Origin: Multifurca ochricompacta
Lineage: Eukaryota > Basidiomycota > Agaricomycetes > Russulales > Russulaceae
Assembly: GCA_022496185.1 (NCBI GenBank)
Contig: WTXG01000514.1
Coordinates: forward strand, 1-16,226
Direction of reading: 5' to 3'
DNA length: 16,226 bases
The notes beneath the pieces were generated by a model. That model did no database searches. It worked only from the letters and a program-made list of their open reading frames with translations, and was not told the origin of the DNA. The position numbers and the translations under genes are program-made. Positions 1-7,967 of this stretch are shown piece by piece. How positions within the stretch are numbered: the stretch's first letter is position 1; the number at the start of each line of letters is the position of its first letter.

Positions 1-1032
1 GTGAAACTCCCCACGTCCCGAGGCTTTGACTCCATCTTAACCGTCACCGATCATGACTGTTCAAAGGCAGCGTTATTTATACCCTGTAACGAATCCATCA
101 CAGCAGAGGGAGTGGCCAAACTCTACCTTGATCACGTCTACAGACATTACGGCCTCCCTGAAAAGATCATTTCAGACCGCGACCCACGTTTCACCTCCGC
201 ATTTGCCAAGGCACTCTGCAAGGTTCTGGACATAACCCAGAACATCTCGACAGCCTATCACCCACAGACAGATGGACAATCAGAAAGGACAAACCAGTGG
301 CTTGAGCAATATCTTCAGTTCTGGTGCAACGGACAACAAGATGACTGGGCTGATTGGCTAGCGACGGCTGAGTTTGCACATAACTCCTGGCCCAATGGCA
401 CCACTAAGACCTCCCCATTTTCACTTATCATGGGATGGACACCATGAATGACCTGGACCGGGAAGTCCACGAATGTGCCCTCAGCTTTGCAGCGTATCAG
501 CCAATGGGAGGAGATCAGGAAATTGGCCAATGAGAACCTGCTGAAGGCGCAAAAGACCCTGTCAGACAGACCATCGAAATTCACACCTTATCAGACCCAT
601 GATCTTGTCTGGCTGGAAGGGAAGAACATTCACACGTCACATCCAACTGCCAAGCTAGCGCCCCGATGTCACGGACCATTTGAGATAATGAGGAAGCTGT
701 CAGATGTGTCATACGAACTCAAGCTCCCACCCACATGGAGAATCCATCTGGTCTTCCATGCCCGGCTTCTGACGCCTTACAAGGAAACAACTCTCCATGG
801 GGAAAATTTCCCAAGACCTCCCCCTGACCTTATCGATGGAGAAGCAGAATGGGAAGTGGAACGGATTCTAGACTTGCTACGTAAAGGCCGAGGGCGCAAG
901 CTGCATTACCTCATTAAGTGGAAAGGGTTCCCAGACTCTGACAACTCGTGGGAGCCAGTCAGGAATATCTCTGCTCCGGTCCTTATCTCGGAGTTCCATG
1001 CCCGACACCCAGAAATGCCCAAGGACAGTTAA
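1..1032 (+). pseudogene. Ty3/gypsy pol 3' end: integrase core, GPY/F module, chromodomain (in-frame TGA)
   Basis: This is the C-terminal part of the polyprotein that inserts retroelement cDNA into chromosomes. The frame is open from base 1, so the gene starts outside the window and the first catalytic Asp of the integrase is just upstream. The second Asp (ISDRDPRF, residue 59) and the Glu (HPQTDGQSERTNQ, residue 95) are present with the 35-residue spacing of the DDE family. After the core come a GPY/F module (HGPFEIM..., about nt 673-780) and a chromodomain (EWEVERIL, YLIKWKGF, SWEP, about nt 847-1010). Chromodomains of this kind are thought to steer insertion to modified histones. A TGA at 445-447, after GWTP, breaks the frame, and the same frame continues at once to 1032. 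CGA (Arg) fits the usual TPR at this place, so a C-to-T change at a CpG is likely. Hence pseudogene. Confidence 0.85.
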
Positions 1033-1108
1033 AAGGAGTAACCCTTCCCCCATACAAAAACCCCAGTACATGCTCTCACAGCAACATCCTACCACTAAAT
1101 CATCTATC

Positions 1109-2308
1109 ATGTCTTTCATCGCTGCCAACGCTGCCATCGACGCTTTCACTGCCACCACCGTAGTTGTCGAGAACTTCCCATCCGCTCATCCCTCTACACG
1201 CCCATCATCCCCCATCGATTATGAAGCAGCCGAAACACGAGTTAAGAACCAATCCCCCAACCCCAATGACGACTTTGAACATAGCGAAGAGCCACACCCG
1301 AACGATCTGCTGGGCATGGAGTTGGATGACGAAGTACCCGAATTTCCCTTCATTGCTAATAATCCCAACTCTTCCATGTACTCCCCTCTCGAAATCACCA
1401 TGGCAGACAGGACCACTGCCATTGCCAAGTACATATTCTACACCAACGGAGGGATGGACGTTGCGGGATGTATGAAGAAGGGTGGCCCTGTCTATGGGGC
1501 TCCGGTCTATTTGGAAGAAAGGTATACAGGATGCCTACACCACACAATGACCGATGAACAGCTCGGACACCTGGCTGCCGAGGACTCTCACGCCTTTGCA
1601 ATCGACGAGGTACTGAACAATATGCGCCTTCCGCGTCTCAAAGCAGAAGTAATGAGACTGCGGAAGAATCTGACGTTGCGCACGACACTCAACAAACAGT
1701 ACAAGGAACATGCGAAGATGATGGCGAGGTTGACCAACGGGATGTTTCAGATAGAGCAGGAGTTGGTGGAGATCAGAAAGAGGCTGGAGATAGGGGATGC
1801 GTACCAGACCATCGCCGAAAGGTACACCGATACATATGCACGACCCCTCCCGCCACGGTCATTAGGAGCTGCCCTGCAACTGCTACCAAATCGGTTCGAG
1901 ATGCTGCGCATGCACAAGAACCCATGGGGAGAGACATGCTGGCGATGTGACAGCAAGTATCACATCAGCTGGAATTGTCCTCTCAACCACAAGTGGTGCC
2001 GGCATTGTCACAGCAACCTTCATTGGAGCTGCTTCTGTATCTTTCGCCACGTAGGAGTTGCCCCGACGATTGTCAATCTGTCAGGATGGTGTGGCAAGTG
2101 CCTCCGCCACAATTCGGGACATCGTGAGCTGGACTGCCCAGTCCATGATCTGTGTCAATCGTGTGGGCAGCGTGGCCCATACGGATTTCTTCGCACCCAC
2201 CAGTGTCCACAAGATTCAGACAAGGAGAACTACATGCTGGACAATCGTAATGTAGCTGACGATTACCTGGACTTGGTGCAGGATGATGACGGTACGAGTT
2301 GTTTCTAG
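1109..2308 (+). CDS. extra retroelement ORF in the env position: coiled coil plus zinc knuckles
   Basis: This is an intact ORF of 399 codons between the end of pol and the polypurine tract, in the +1 frame relative to pol. The frame is open back to an ATG at 998, which would overlap pol by 35 nt. I prefer the ATG at 1109 because it starts the first stretch free of pol overlap, but the start is uncertain. The N-terminal third is Ser/Pro/Asp/Glu-rich. Residues about 175-230 look like a charged coiled coil. The C-terminus has a Cys/His cluster: two exact CX2CX4HX4C zinc knuckles (C277-C280-H285-C290 and C297-C300-H305-C310), a variant CX2CX6HX4C (C328-C343) and a looser Cys/His group (C349-C366). 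Zinc knuckles are typical of Gag nucleocapsid and bind RNA. No signal peptide or membrane segment is seen, so it is not envelope-like. Function unknown; a nucleic-acid-binding or Gag-like accessory protein is my inference. Confidence 0.7.
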   Translation: MSFIAANAAIDAFTATTVVVENFPSAHPSTRPSSPIDYEAAETRVKNQSPNPNDDFEHSEEPHPNDLLGMELDDEVPEFPFIANNPNSSMYSPLEITMADRTTAIAKYIFYTNGGMDVAGCMKKGGPVYGAPVYLEERYTGCLHHTMTDEQLGHLAAEDSHAFAIDEVLNNMRLPRLKAEVMRLRKNLTLRTTLNKQYKEHAKMMARLTNGMFQIEQELVEIRKRLEIGDAYQTIAERYTDTYARPLPPRSLGAALQLLPNRFEMLRMHKNPWGETCWRCDSKYHISWNCPLNHKWCRHCHSNLHWSCFCIFRHVGVAPTIVNLSGWCGKCLRHNSGHRELDCPVHDLCQSCGQRGPYGFLRTHQCPQDSDKENYMLDNRNVADDYLDLVQDDDGTSCF

Positions 2309-2325
2309 CCGGGTCTGCTAGAACC

Positions 2326-2336
2326 AGAAGAGGGGG
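2326..2336 (+). other. polypurine tract of the retroelement
   Basis: AGAAGAGGGGG lies 3 nt before the LTR start TGTTATG at 2340. A purine run at this place primes plus-strand DNA synthesis in LTR retroelements and fixes the left edge of the 3' LTR. Confidence 0.7.
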
Positions 2337-2339
2337 TGA

Positions 2340-2379
2340 TGTTATGAACCCCGTCTCTTCCCATCTACTTTTTCCTACC
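2340..2379 (+). repeat. 3' LTR, left piece
   Basis: These are the first 40 bases of the 3' LTR, starting TGTTATGAACC just after the polypurine tract. The piece ends at TTCCTACC (2372-2379), the 8-bp target duplicated by the hAT-like insertion. The LTR resumes at 4336, giving about 575 bp in all. The left LTR, outside the window, should contain one uninterrupted TTCCTACC followed by CAGTGATGACCC. Confidence 0.75.
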
Positions 2380-2424
2380 TAGTGATTGGCAGGGGTAACC
2401 CTGGGGTATCGTCGTTGGTACCTG

Positions 2425-2466
2425 TACCCGTACCCGTACCCGTAGTGACGGGTACGGGTACGGGTA
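2425..2466. repeat. perfect hairpin of ACCCGT/ACGGGT repeats in element A
   Basis: The two 19-bp arms (2425-2443 and 2448-2466) are exact reverse complements around the 4-nt loop AGTG. The left arm is three ACCCGT units and the right arm three ACGGGT units. Directly after it follow the palindrome AACCCGCGGGTT and a further GGGTCACCC. Subterminal repeat arrays in hAT elements are commonly transposase-binding sites, and that role is inferred here. Confidence 0.8.
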
Positions 2467-2541
2467 ACCCGCGGGTTACCTGCGGGTCACCCGTGAAAAC
2501 GCGTGCAAGTTCTTTACTTGCATCGCGCATTTTGGATACCC

Positions 2542-3268
2542 GGCCTGGGCCTTCCCGGACCAAGAAGATACACAACGCGTTCATTTGTGGCTGCTTAAGA
2601 TCCCTCAATGACTCTTATTTTATGTTCAGAAGATTAAGATAATTCATTATTCCATTTTTATTTTATTATTCTGCTTTCAATTTTATACAAGCACAACTAA
2701 AATACAGTATACAGAGATGATTAGATAGGATGTTATAGAACATTGATGAAAAGCCTGTCAGATAACCACACAGAATGCAAAATAATTTGATGAACACATA
2801 GAAATTTGCAGGGGTAACCCCTGGATAATTGTTTTGATACCTGGGTTACCCATAAAATGAAACGCGTGCAAGTTCTTTACTTGCATCACGCATTTCGGAC
2901 ATCCGGCCCGGGACATCCCGGTCAAGGAGATACGCACTTGGACACAACGTGTTCATTTATGGCTACTCAAGATCCCTCAAAGATTCCTATTTTATGTTCA
3001 TAAGATTAAGATAATTTATTATTCCATTTTTATTTTATTATTCTGGTTTCAATTTTATACGAGTGTGACTGTTCTTTGCATTTCTGTGCATTTCAGATAA
3101 ATGGCCTGGGCCATCCCGGTCAAGGAGATAAGCACTTGGACACAATGCGTTCATTTATGGCTACTCAAGATCCCTCAAAAATTGTTGGTTTATGTTCAGA
3201 AGATTAAAAGGATCTTTTATTTACATTATTATTTTATTATTCTGGTTTCATTTCATACAAGCGTGACT
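2542..3268 (+). repeat. three diverged direct repeats inside element A
   Basis: A unit of about 160 bp recurs at about 2542-2698, 2905-3065 and 3103-3268. Each begins near GGCCTGGGCCATCCCGG, contains GTTCATTTATGGCTAC and AAGATCCCTCAA, and ends in an AT-rich run with TTTTATTTTATTATTCTG. The first two units also share about 150 bp upstream, including AGGGGTAACCC and GTGCAAGTTCTTTACTTGCA (a small hairpin). The second and third are more similar to each other in the GTCAAGGAGATA part. This looks like internal duplication during the history of the element. No coding frame is conserved across the copies. Confidence 0.75.
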
Positions 3269-3741
3269 GTCCTGGTGCGTTTAAGTCAACCTTCCTTAAT
3301 AGGAAGGAGGTCAGACCACCATGCGATGCAATGTAGTCGCTGCCCCATGCAGCTTGTAGATACACGCGGGCCTTGTTTCAGCAAACTAATTTGATAATTA
3401 GATTACAATACAGTCTAAAGTAGTCTAGAGTGTATTTTAGATAGTGCCAGACCGGCAGAATTGGTCGCGCGTTAATAAAACAGATGTATCATGGTTTTCA
3501 AGAAAGTGGATCACTGATAAGGATTTTATTTTACATCGCACTGTTAATCTGCTTTGATATTTTGTATGATAATACTAGAACATATTTAACACAACCCTGT
3601 AGCATACATCAGACGAGATCTTTTATTTTTGTGGCTGCAGATGTGTTTTATCTCGGAAATTCTACTGATCTTGTCAATGCATAATCAGCGCCTATACCCA
3701 CCAAACCCGCCGCATGGGTACGGGTTTCCACGGGTTGGGAG

Positions 3742-4243
3742 TAGTGATGTTCCGGCCCGGCTTGGCCCAAAAGCCGCGGCTTTGGCTCGGCCTGAGGCGG
3801 CTCCGGCTTTCCTGAAGTCTGGGCCGAGCCAAAGCCACCACAGACGGCTTGGCCCTGGCCCGGCTTGGCCCAAGCCGCGGCTTTTGGCAGAGAAAATTTT
3901 ATGACATATAACTAGTAGTTATAGTTCAGCTAATCCAAATCTGACTTGGTGTGTTACGTATTGCAAAGCTATATCAAAGAAAAAGTTTGAAATGCCGTGA
4001 TAAACATGATCACGTGACCCAAATCAACCACTTTGTGATAAGATTTCTACTGATTTTGACGATTGCTAATGCATTTGTATGTGCTGTTGAAAGCCGCGGC
4101 CTGAGCCGGCGGCTTTGGCTTTTAGTTTCTCTGAGCCGGGCCAAAGCCCTTGCTGGGCCGTCACAACGGCCTGGCTTGGCCCGGCCCAAACAGGCCCGGC
4201 TTGGCCCGGCTTCCGGCTTTGAGCCGGGCCAGGCACATCACTA
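3742..4243. mobile_element. hAT-like MITE B, nested in element A
   Basis: This 502-bp element starts TAGTGATGTTCC and ends GGCACATCACTA. The ends are inverted repeats that continue imperfectly as GGCCCGGCT. It is flanked by the exact 8-bp duplication GTTGGGAG (3734-3741 and 4244-4251), the hAT signature. The outer 150 bp on each side are very GC-rich and packed with GGCCCGGCTTGGCCC and AAGCCGCGGCTTT motifs in inverted arrangement. The core (about 3890-4090) is AT-rich. It has no coding capacity. It shares TAGTGATKT with element A, so one transposase may move both, although the subterminal repeats are unrelated. Confidence 0.88.
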
Positions 4244-4335
4244 GTTGGGAGCCGTATACCCGTACCCGTACCCGGCAAAACCCGTGGCGCTTACCCGCGC
4301 GGGTATGAAACCCTTTGACAATCACTATTCCTACC

Positions 4336-4870
4336 CAGTGATGACCCTTCCCTGCTGCCCACTCTTCATTATCAGATCACGTCTCCATCGTGGGACCCGT
4401 CACATGCTCTTCGCCCATCCCCGTGACTCTCTTATTTGCTTATGTTTGTTCCCACTTATCTTTGCTTATCGCTTATCTCCTTATCATACGACCAGACATT
4501 TACTTAATTCCCTATCAGTAGAAGCTAGGCTTTATGCCCTCCGCTTCCGGATATTTGGGCCCACTTGACTCCGTGATTCTTATCGATAGACACCCACCTC
4601 CTTACGTATATAAGTCAGCTATAGTTTACACTGTAGAGCTCAGACTCAACTTATTGAATACATCAGTGCTTGTCTTCCAGACATCCCCTTTGAAACTCTG
4701 ACTCGTTTCAGTGCTTTCGGCACTTTCCGCTCAACATTGTCTCAAGGGGCAGCCCTTTGGACTTTGACTCACCTCCCCTGAACTCCAGGAAGTCCTATTG
4801 ACTTCCTACCTGAAGCCGTAGATTGAGCTGTCACACAAGTCATGTGGAACGTCCCGCACCGGATGTAACA
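4336..4870 (+). repeat. 3' LTR, right piece (U3-R-U5)
   Basis: This is the rest of the LTR, resuming with CAGTGATGACCC after the hAT-like target duplication. It is pyrimidine-rich, contains the TATA box at 4607, and ends GGATGTAACA, whose TAACA mirrors the TGTTA start. The sequence changes character at 4871, where a minus-strand reverse-transcriptase-like frame begins. Confidence 0.75.
4607..4614 (+). promoter_or_regulatory. TATA box of the retroelement LTR
   Basis: TATATAAG lies in the LTR, about 260 nt before its right end. This is the expected place for the U3/R promoter, with transcription starting some 30 nt downstream. In a 3' LTR it could drive outward transcription towards the flanking DNA. 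Confidence 0.55.
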
Positions 4871-5343
4871 ATCAGGGGCATGGAGAGGGAGGCCCAGGTG
4901 TGAATGTTCCAGGTGATGCGGTTTTTGCAGTGGAGATGGCAGTTGAAGATAATGTGGGAGGCAGTGGCCTCAGTGATACCATTGCAGATGCAGACTCGGG
5001 AGGGTGGGGGTAGATCCGTTCTGAACTGAGTGGAATAGTCTGCAGTAAAGGAGTGACCCACTGCTAGATGAAAAGCAGTGGTAGTGATGTGCCAGGTAAA
5101 GGGTTGATTCCCTTTTGGCCAGGATTTGGTTGCAGGGGACCAGAGGGGGTAGTTGTGTCCATCAGGGAGCTGGTCAATGGAGATGGAACAGGCTTGGTTG
5201 TCCCAGCGATCTTTGTTCTGTTTTGGCAGATGGCCTATGCTGAAGGTCATGTGATCGCCCTCTGCAGTAGTATATACTATACAGTGTAAGGTGATATAGA
5301 AAAAGAAAGAGCCATGGGTGCGTGGGTAGTAAGGTGAAAACAA
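4871..5343 (-). pseudogene. C-terminal fragment of a non-LTR-type reverse transcriptase
   Basis: The minus frame is open through the segment. It carries SISIDQLPDGHNYPLW, TAFHLAVGHSFTADYS and then CICNGITEATASHIIFNC, a Cys/His group of the kind (C-x-C...H-x4-C) that closes many non-LTR reverse transcriptase and RNase H proteins. I recognise the family from the AVGHSFTADY stretch and its spacing to the Cys/His group, not from a search. The frame runs on to 4840, but its last residues come from the LTR: the coding similarity breaks at 4870/4871, where the retroelement inserted. No initiation context is seen at the 5' side, so this is a fragment. Confidence 0.45.
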
Positions 5344-6015
5344 TAATGAAGAAGACAGTGGTTCTAAGTGACATGAGCAGAAAGGTGGTTAAATAAAACA
5401 AGGATCCGTGATATCGCAACATCCTTTCCTTCGTTCAATCATGACATCGGGCAGGCGCAAGTGGAATCACGGCCAATACCATCATTCCCAACCAATCGTA
5501 TAGGTGGCAAAATGAGACCAGTGAGATTTGAGACAGAGCACAGCGGGCAAAGCCAATCCTATGTGGCTCACCGAGTGTTCAGTGAAGGTGAGGAAGAAAA
5601 CGAGGAGACAAAGCAAGAGGTTGAGCAGGCTGCAAGGTGAGTGCCATCGAGAATGCAATTTTTAGGGAAGAGAGAATGGACCTTGTTGGGTTTTTTTTGC
5701 TCTGAATGGATGGGATAAGTGGTAGTGCCAATGCTGCTGCTGCCAGCAGCCTGTGGCCCATAATTGTGCCCGTCAGGGCGAACGAGGTACACCTGAGTAG
5801 GAGTAGGAAGAGTGTATGCATAGACATGAACTTATATAGTAAGCTGAAACTGGTAGTTCTGTGGTGGCGATGTTCTAAAATACACAACTCGCCCGTTTTA
5901 TGGTCGCCTCGACTCAGTGATCACTACTATATATACAGAAATGATCACCTACCATCGACCATCAAGTTTGCAGATTGCACTTTAAATTTGACATCACCCA
6001 AAGATGTCAGCTAAA
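5344..6015. other. stretch without a recognised gene
   Basis: I see no gene I can support here. A minus-strand frame at 5568-5792 contains VYLVRPDGHNYGPQAAGSSS, which is low in complexity and not recognised. It could be further remains of the retroelement fragment on its left. Short T-rich runs occur near 5691. The segment is downstream of both the NACHT gene and the reverse-transcriptase fragment. Confidence 0.4.
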
Positions 6016-7967
6016 TCAACCAAGTGGATCGAATCCAAGGTGAGTTCGAGGTGAAGGAATTTCCCCAGAGAGACATCCAAACCAGAACAACCTACACCAC
6101 GACATGAATAATGATCGCGAAATAAATATTCGTTTTAATTTGAAGCTTACATTCCATTTGCCTTTTCCGAGAGCGTATTGATCACGAGTTCCTTTCTCTC
6201 CGCCTCCCACACACTCATCATGGGGTCCGTGTTGACGGTTGAGTAGATATATTCGGAGATATCCCGCGCTTGCCCGCTTTCTGCATGAATGGATAAAGAA
6301 TGTTGCGCCAGCTCTGTAAAAGCTTTCTGAATATCTGGTTCGGGACGGCTAGTAACGCAGATCCTTAAATTTGCGAGGCGAAGGTTGACGAGGTCTTTGA
6401 TAAGGTCCAATACTTCTTCGCGTTTAGACGGCATTCCAGAGAGGGGACATTCATCAAGGGCGTCAATGATGATGTACATCGCGTCCTGAACGGGTGTTGC
6501 AAGCATGGCCTTCAAAGTCTCCACAAGAACCTTCTCCTCAGGCTGCTTCTGGCCATTACCATGTTTCGAGTACAATTCAGAGACGACGCTACGATAGGCA
6601 TCTGACTGGGAACGGAACTGTGTCAAGAGAGAGGACAGTAGACCACGGATATTTTGCTTTTCCTTGTCTCTAAAGTCGCAATAAAAGTACGCAAAGCAGG
6701 CAGATCCAGCAGAACATAGACGCTGGAAATCCTCAACGATGGTGGAACTGTCCATCCAAATGAGTGCTGATGATACCCTATAGGGCTAGGCGAACATACC
6801 AAAGGATGCTCTTGCCAGAGCCCACTTTCAAATAAAGACCATCAGCAACAAGAAGCACTCAAATAGCGCAGTCACCCTACCATTCCAATTTAACCACAAA
6901 AGCGAACCCTCCGACTTACATTCCTTGAATGTTTCGCCTTCAACGAACCACTTGGCAGTTCCTTCATGGTAAAGTTTGCGCGCAATGTTGTGATTTGTAG
7001 ATGGGTCAGGAGGCGACAGCCACATCTGAATATTCTTGTCCATTTAGTCATCTGCAAAGAATGCCTCAGCTGGCTTGTCTATAATGTTACTACGAAAGGG
7101 ATGACGAACACATCATCTTGTTCACGGTACCAAACGTGTGCGCCGCTACAGTGAGAGACTCTTCCTGGGTCAATTTGTCCAACCTCTGAAGGGCATCCTG
7201 GACCTCATTATCCCCTATCAGAATCCGTCCGTACGCCCCTACCAAACGGTTAATTGCGGGAACATGAAAACGGTAGTTCACTCACTGAGTCGTCCTTGTC
7301 GAATCTGTTTCGTCGCCAGAGCGAGGACGGCAAGCAGTCCCGCCATCGTCTTGACAAGGATCTCAACCATGGACTCAGTAAAGGGGGTCTCAGGGGAAGT
7401 GTATATCTTGAGGCGGATGAGAAAGCGTTGCATGGAATCAAAGAGGTTGAGTAGAGAATCGTAATTATCACTGATCTTCTTTGATGCCTTGGAATGAAGG
7501 TGAGATAACCGGTTAGAAGCAAGGGAGGGAGATACGGACAGAGAGAAGGACATCAATGGCAGAAAATATGGCCTGTGTGGGTGGAAATACCTGAAAAATA
7601 GAATTATATATCGGAAGTCGGTCATAAAGAATGGGCCACATCAATTAGGACTCACCAAACCAATACCATTTACAAGCGGTGCGCAGTTCGAGAGGGCGAG
7701 GAGTATATTCACGGTTGGTTTAAGTCCGCTTAGAAGCTGCATCTTGCGATTGCCGTTCCGGAACTTGTTAAACAGAGAGGTTCCTCCTCGAAGTACGTCG
7801 ATCACGGCGTCCGCAGTGTCACATCCTTTCAGCTTATTGAGAAGCTGGTGTTCAGACAGGTTTATGCCTGCGTTTGTAAGATACTGATCCAGAGCAGCAT
7901 CTAGGATGAGCTTGAAATGAGAAGAGGAGGCAGTTGTGGGAATGTGTGTACGAGGAGCCGAAGACAT
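6016..7967 (-). CDS. NLR-like STAND protein: Goodbye-type N-terminus plus NACHT, no repeat domain
   Basis: This is a signal-transducing NTPase of the fungal NLR-like class; such proteins are proposed to act in non-self recognition and cell death. I join eight exons: 7967-7656, 7590-7540, 7487-7286, 7238-7126, 7025-6881, 6824-6800, 6747-6151 and 6091-6016 (506 aa). Exons 1-4 give a Goodbye-type STAND N-terminal region (FKLILDAALDQYL, PTVNILLALS, NYDSLLNLF, LALATKQI). NACHT follows with WLSPPDPSTNHNIA, Walker A GSGKS, Walker B YIIIDALDECP and VTSRPEPD. ATG 7967 is preferred to the upstream ATG because homologues begin shortly before this domain. Intron 2 has a weak donor (GTCCGT). The 4/5 junction is uncertain: an in-frame TAA at 7044-7046 must lie in an intron (7026-7125, as drawn) or kill the gene. 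Reading through at 6150 instead gives a stop at 6147. No ankyrin, TPR or WD40 repeats follow. Confidence 0.75.
6800..6824 (-). other. 25-nt microexon carrying the Walker A loop
   Basis: Between introns 6825-6880 and 6748-6799 lies a 25-nt exon that supplies only V-GSGKSIL-C. Joined to its neighbours it reads LNWN-VGSGKSILC-STIVED, matching the family pattern LNG.PGSGKS.LCSTIIED in length and phase (1 then 2). The splice dinucleotides are GT-AG on both sides. Confidence 0.7.

Larger units (their letters stand above)
2380..4327. mobile_element. non-autonomous hAT-like element A, inserted in the LTR (host of MITE B)
   Basis: The ends are perfect 9-bp inverted repeats, TAGTGATTG at 2380 and CAATCACTA ending at 4327, with similarity reaching about 18 bp inward. 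The flanks are the 8-bp direct repeat TTCCTACC (2372-2379 and 4328-4335). An 8-bp duplication together with a TAGNG-type end is the signature of the hAT superfamily. Without the nested MITE B and its duplication the element is about 1438 bp. Both subterminal regions are rich in ACCCGT/ACGGGT repeats (2420-2490 and 4255-4305). No transposase-like reading frame is visible, so it would need an enzyme made elsewhere. The interior holds three diverged copies of an AT-rich unit. Confidence 0.85.
1..4870 (+). mobile_element. 3' part of a Ty3/gypsy chromovirus, with nested insertions
   Basis: This is the right-hand part of a long terminal repeat retrotransposon; its 5' LTR, gag, protease, reverse transcriptase and RNase H lie left of the window. 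In order one sees the integrase core, GPY/F module, chromodomain, an extra ORF, a polypurine tract and the 3' LTR. The LTR begins TGTTATGAACC at 2340 and ends GGATGTAACA at 4870 (5-bp TGTTA/TAACA ends). Two hAT-like elements at 2380-4327 interrupt it. The following bases ATCAG (4871-4875) would be the target duplication, which can only be confirmed with the left flank. The right flank is coding-like sequence of another retroelement, so this copy appears inserted into an older repeat. An in-frame stop in pol suggests this copy is not autonomous. Confidence 0.85.

Noticed and set aside
998..1108. Start of the extra retroelement ORF at the ATG overlapping the chromodomain
   Set aside because: It overlaps pol in another frame and adds no motif. 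A frameshift fusion with pol cannot be excluded, but no slippery signal is evident.
2426..2466. Telomere or internal telomeric repeat
   Set aside because: ACCCGT differs from the fungal TTAGGG/CCCTAA type, the array is only three units per arm, and it is inverted inside a transposable element.
2382..2642. Open frames on both strands over the GTACCC repeats of element A
   Set aside because: They consist of translated simple repeats (VPVPVP, GTGTGT) across a palindrome, lack any domain and lie inside a non-coding MITE.
3685..4278. Gly/Pro/Ala-rich open frames over MITE B
   Set aside because: They are translations of GGCCCGG and AAGCCG repeats in the subterminal arrays; the element's ends and target duplications explain the segment fully.
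7254..7464. Plus-strand frames over NACHT gene exon 3
   Set aside because: Antisense shadows; the minus frame has the family motifs and GT-AG introns in phase.
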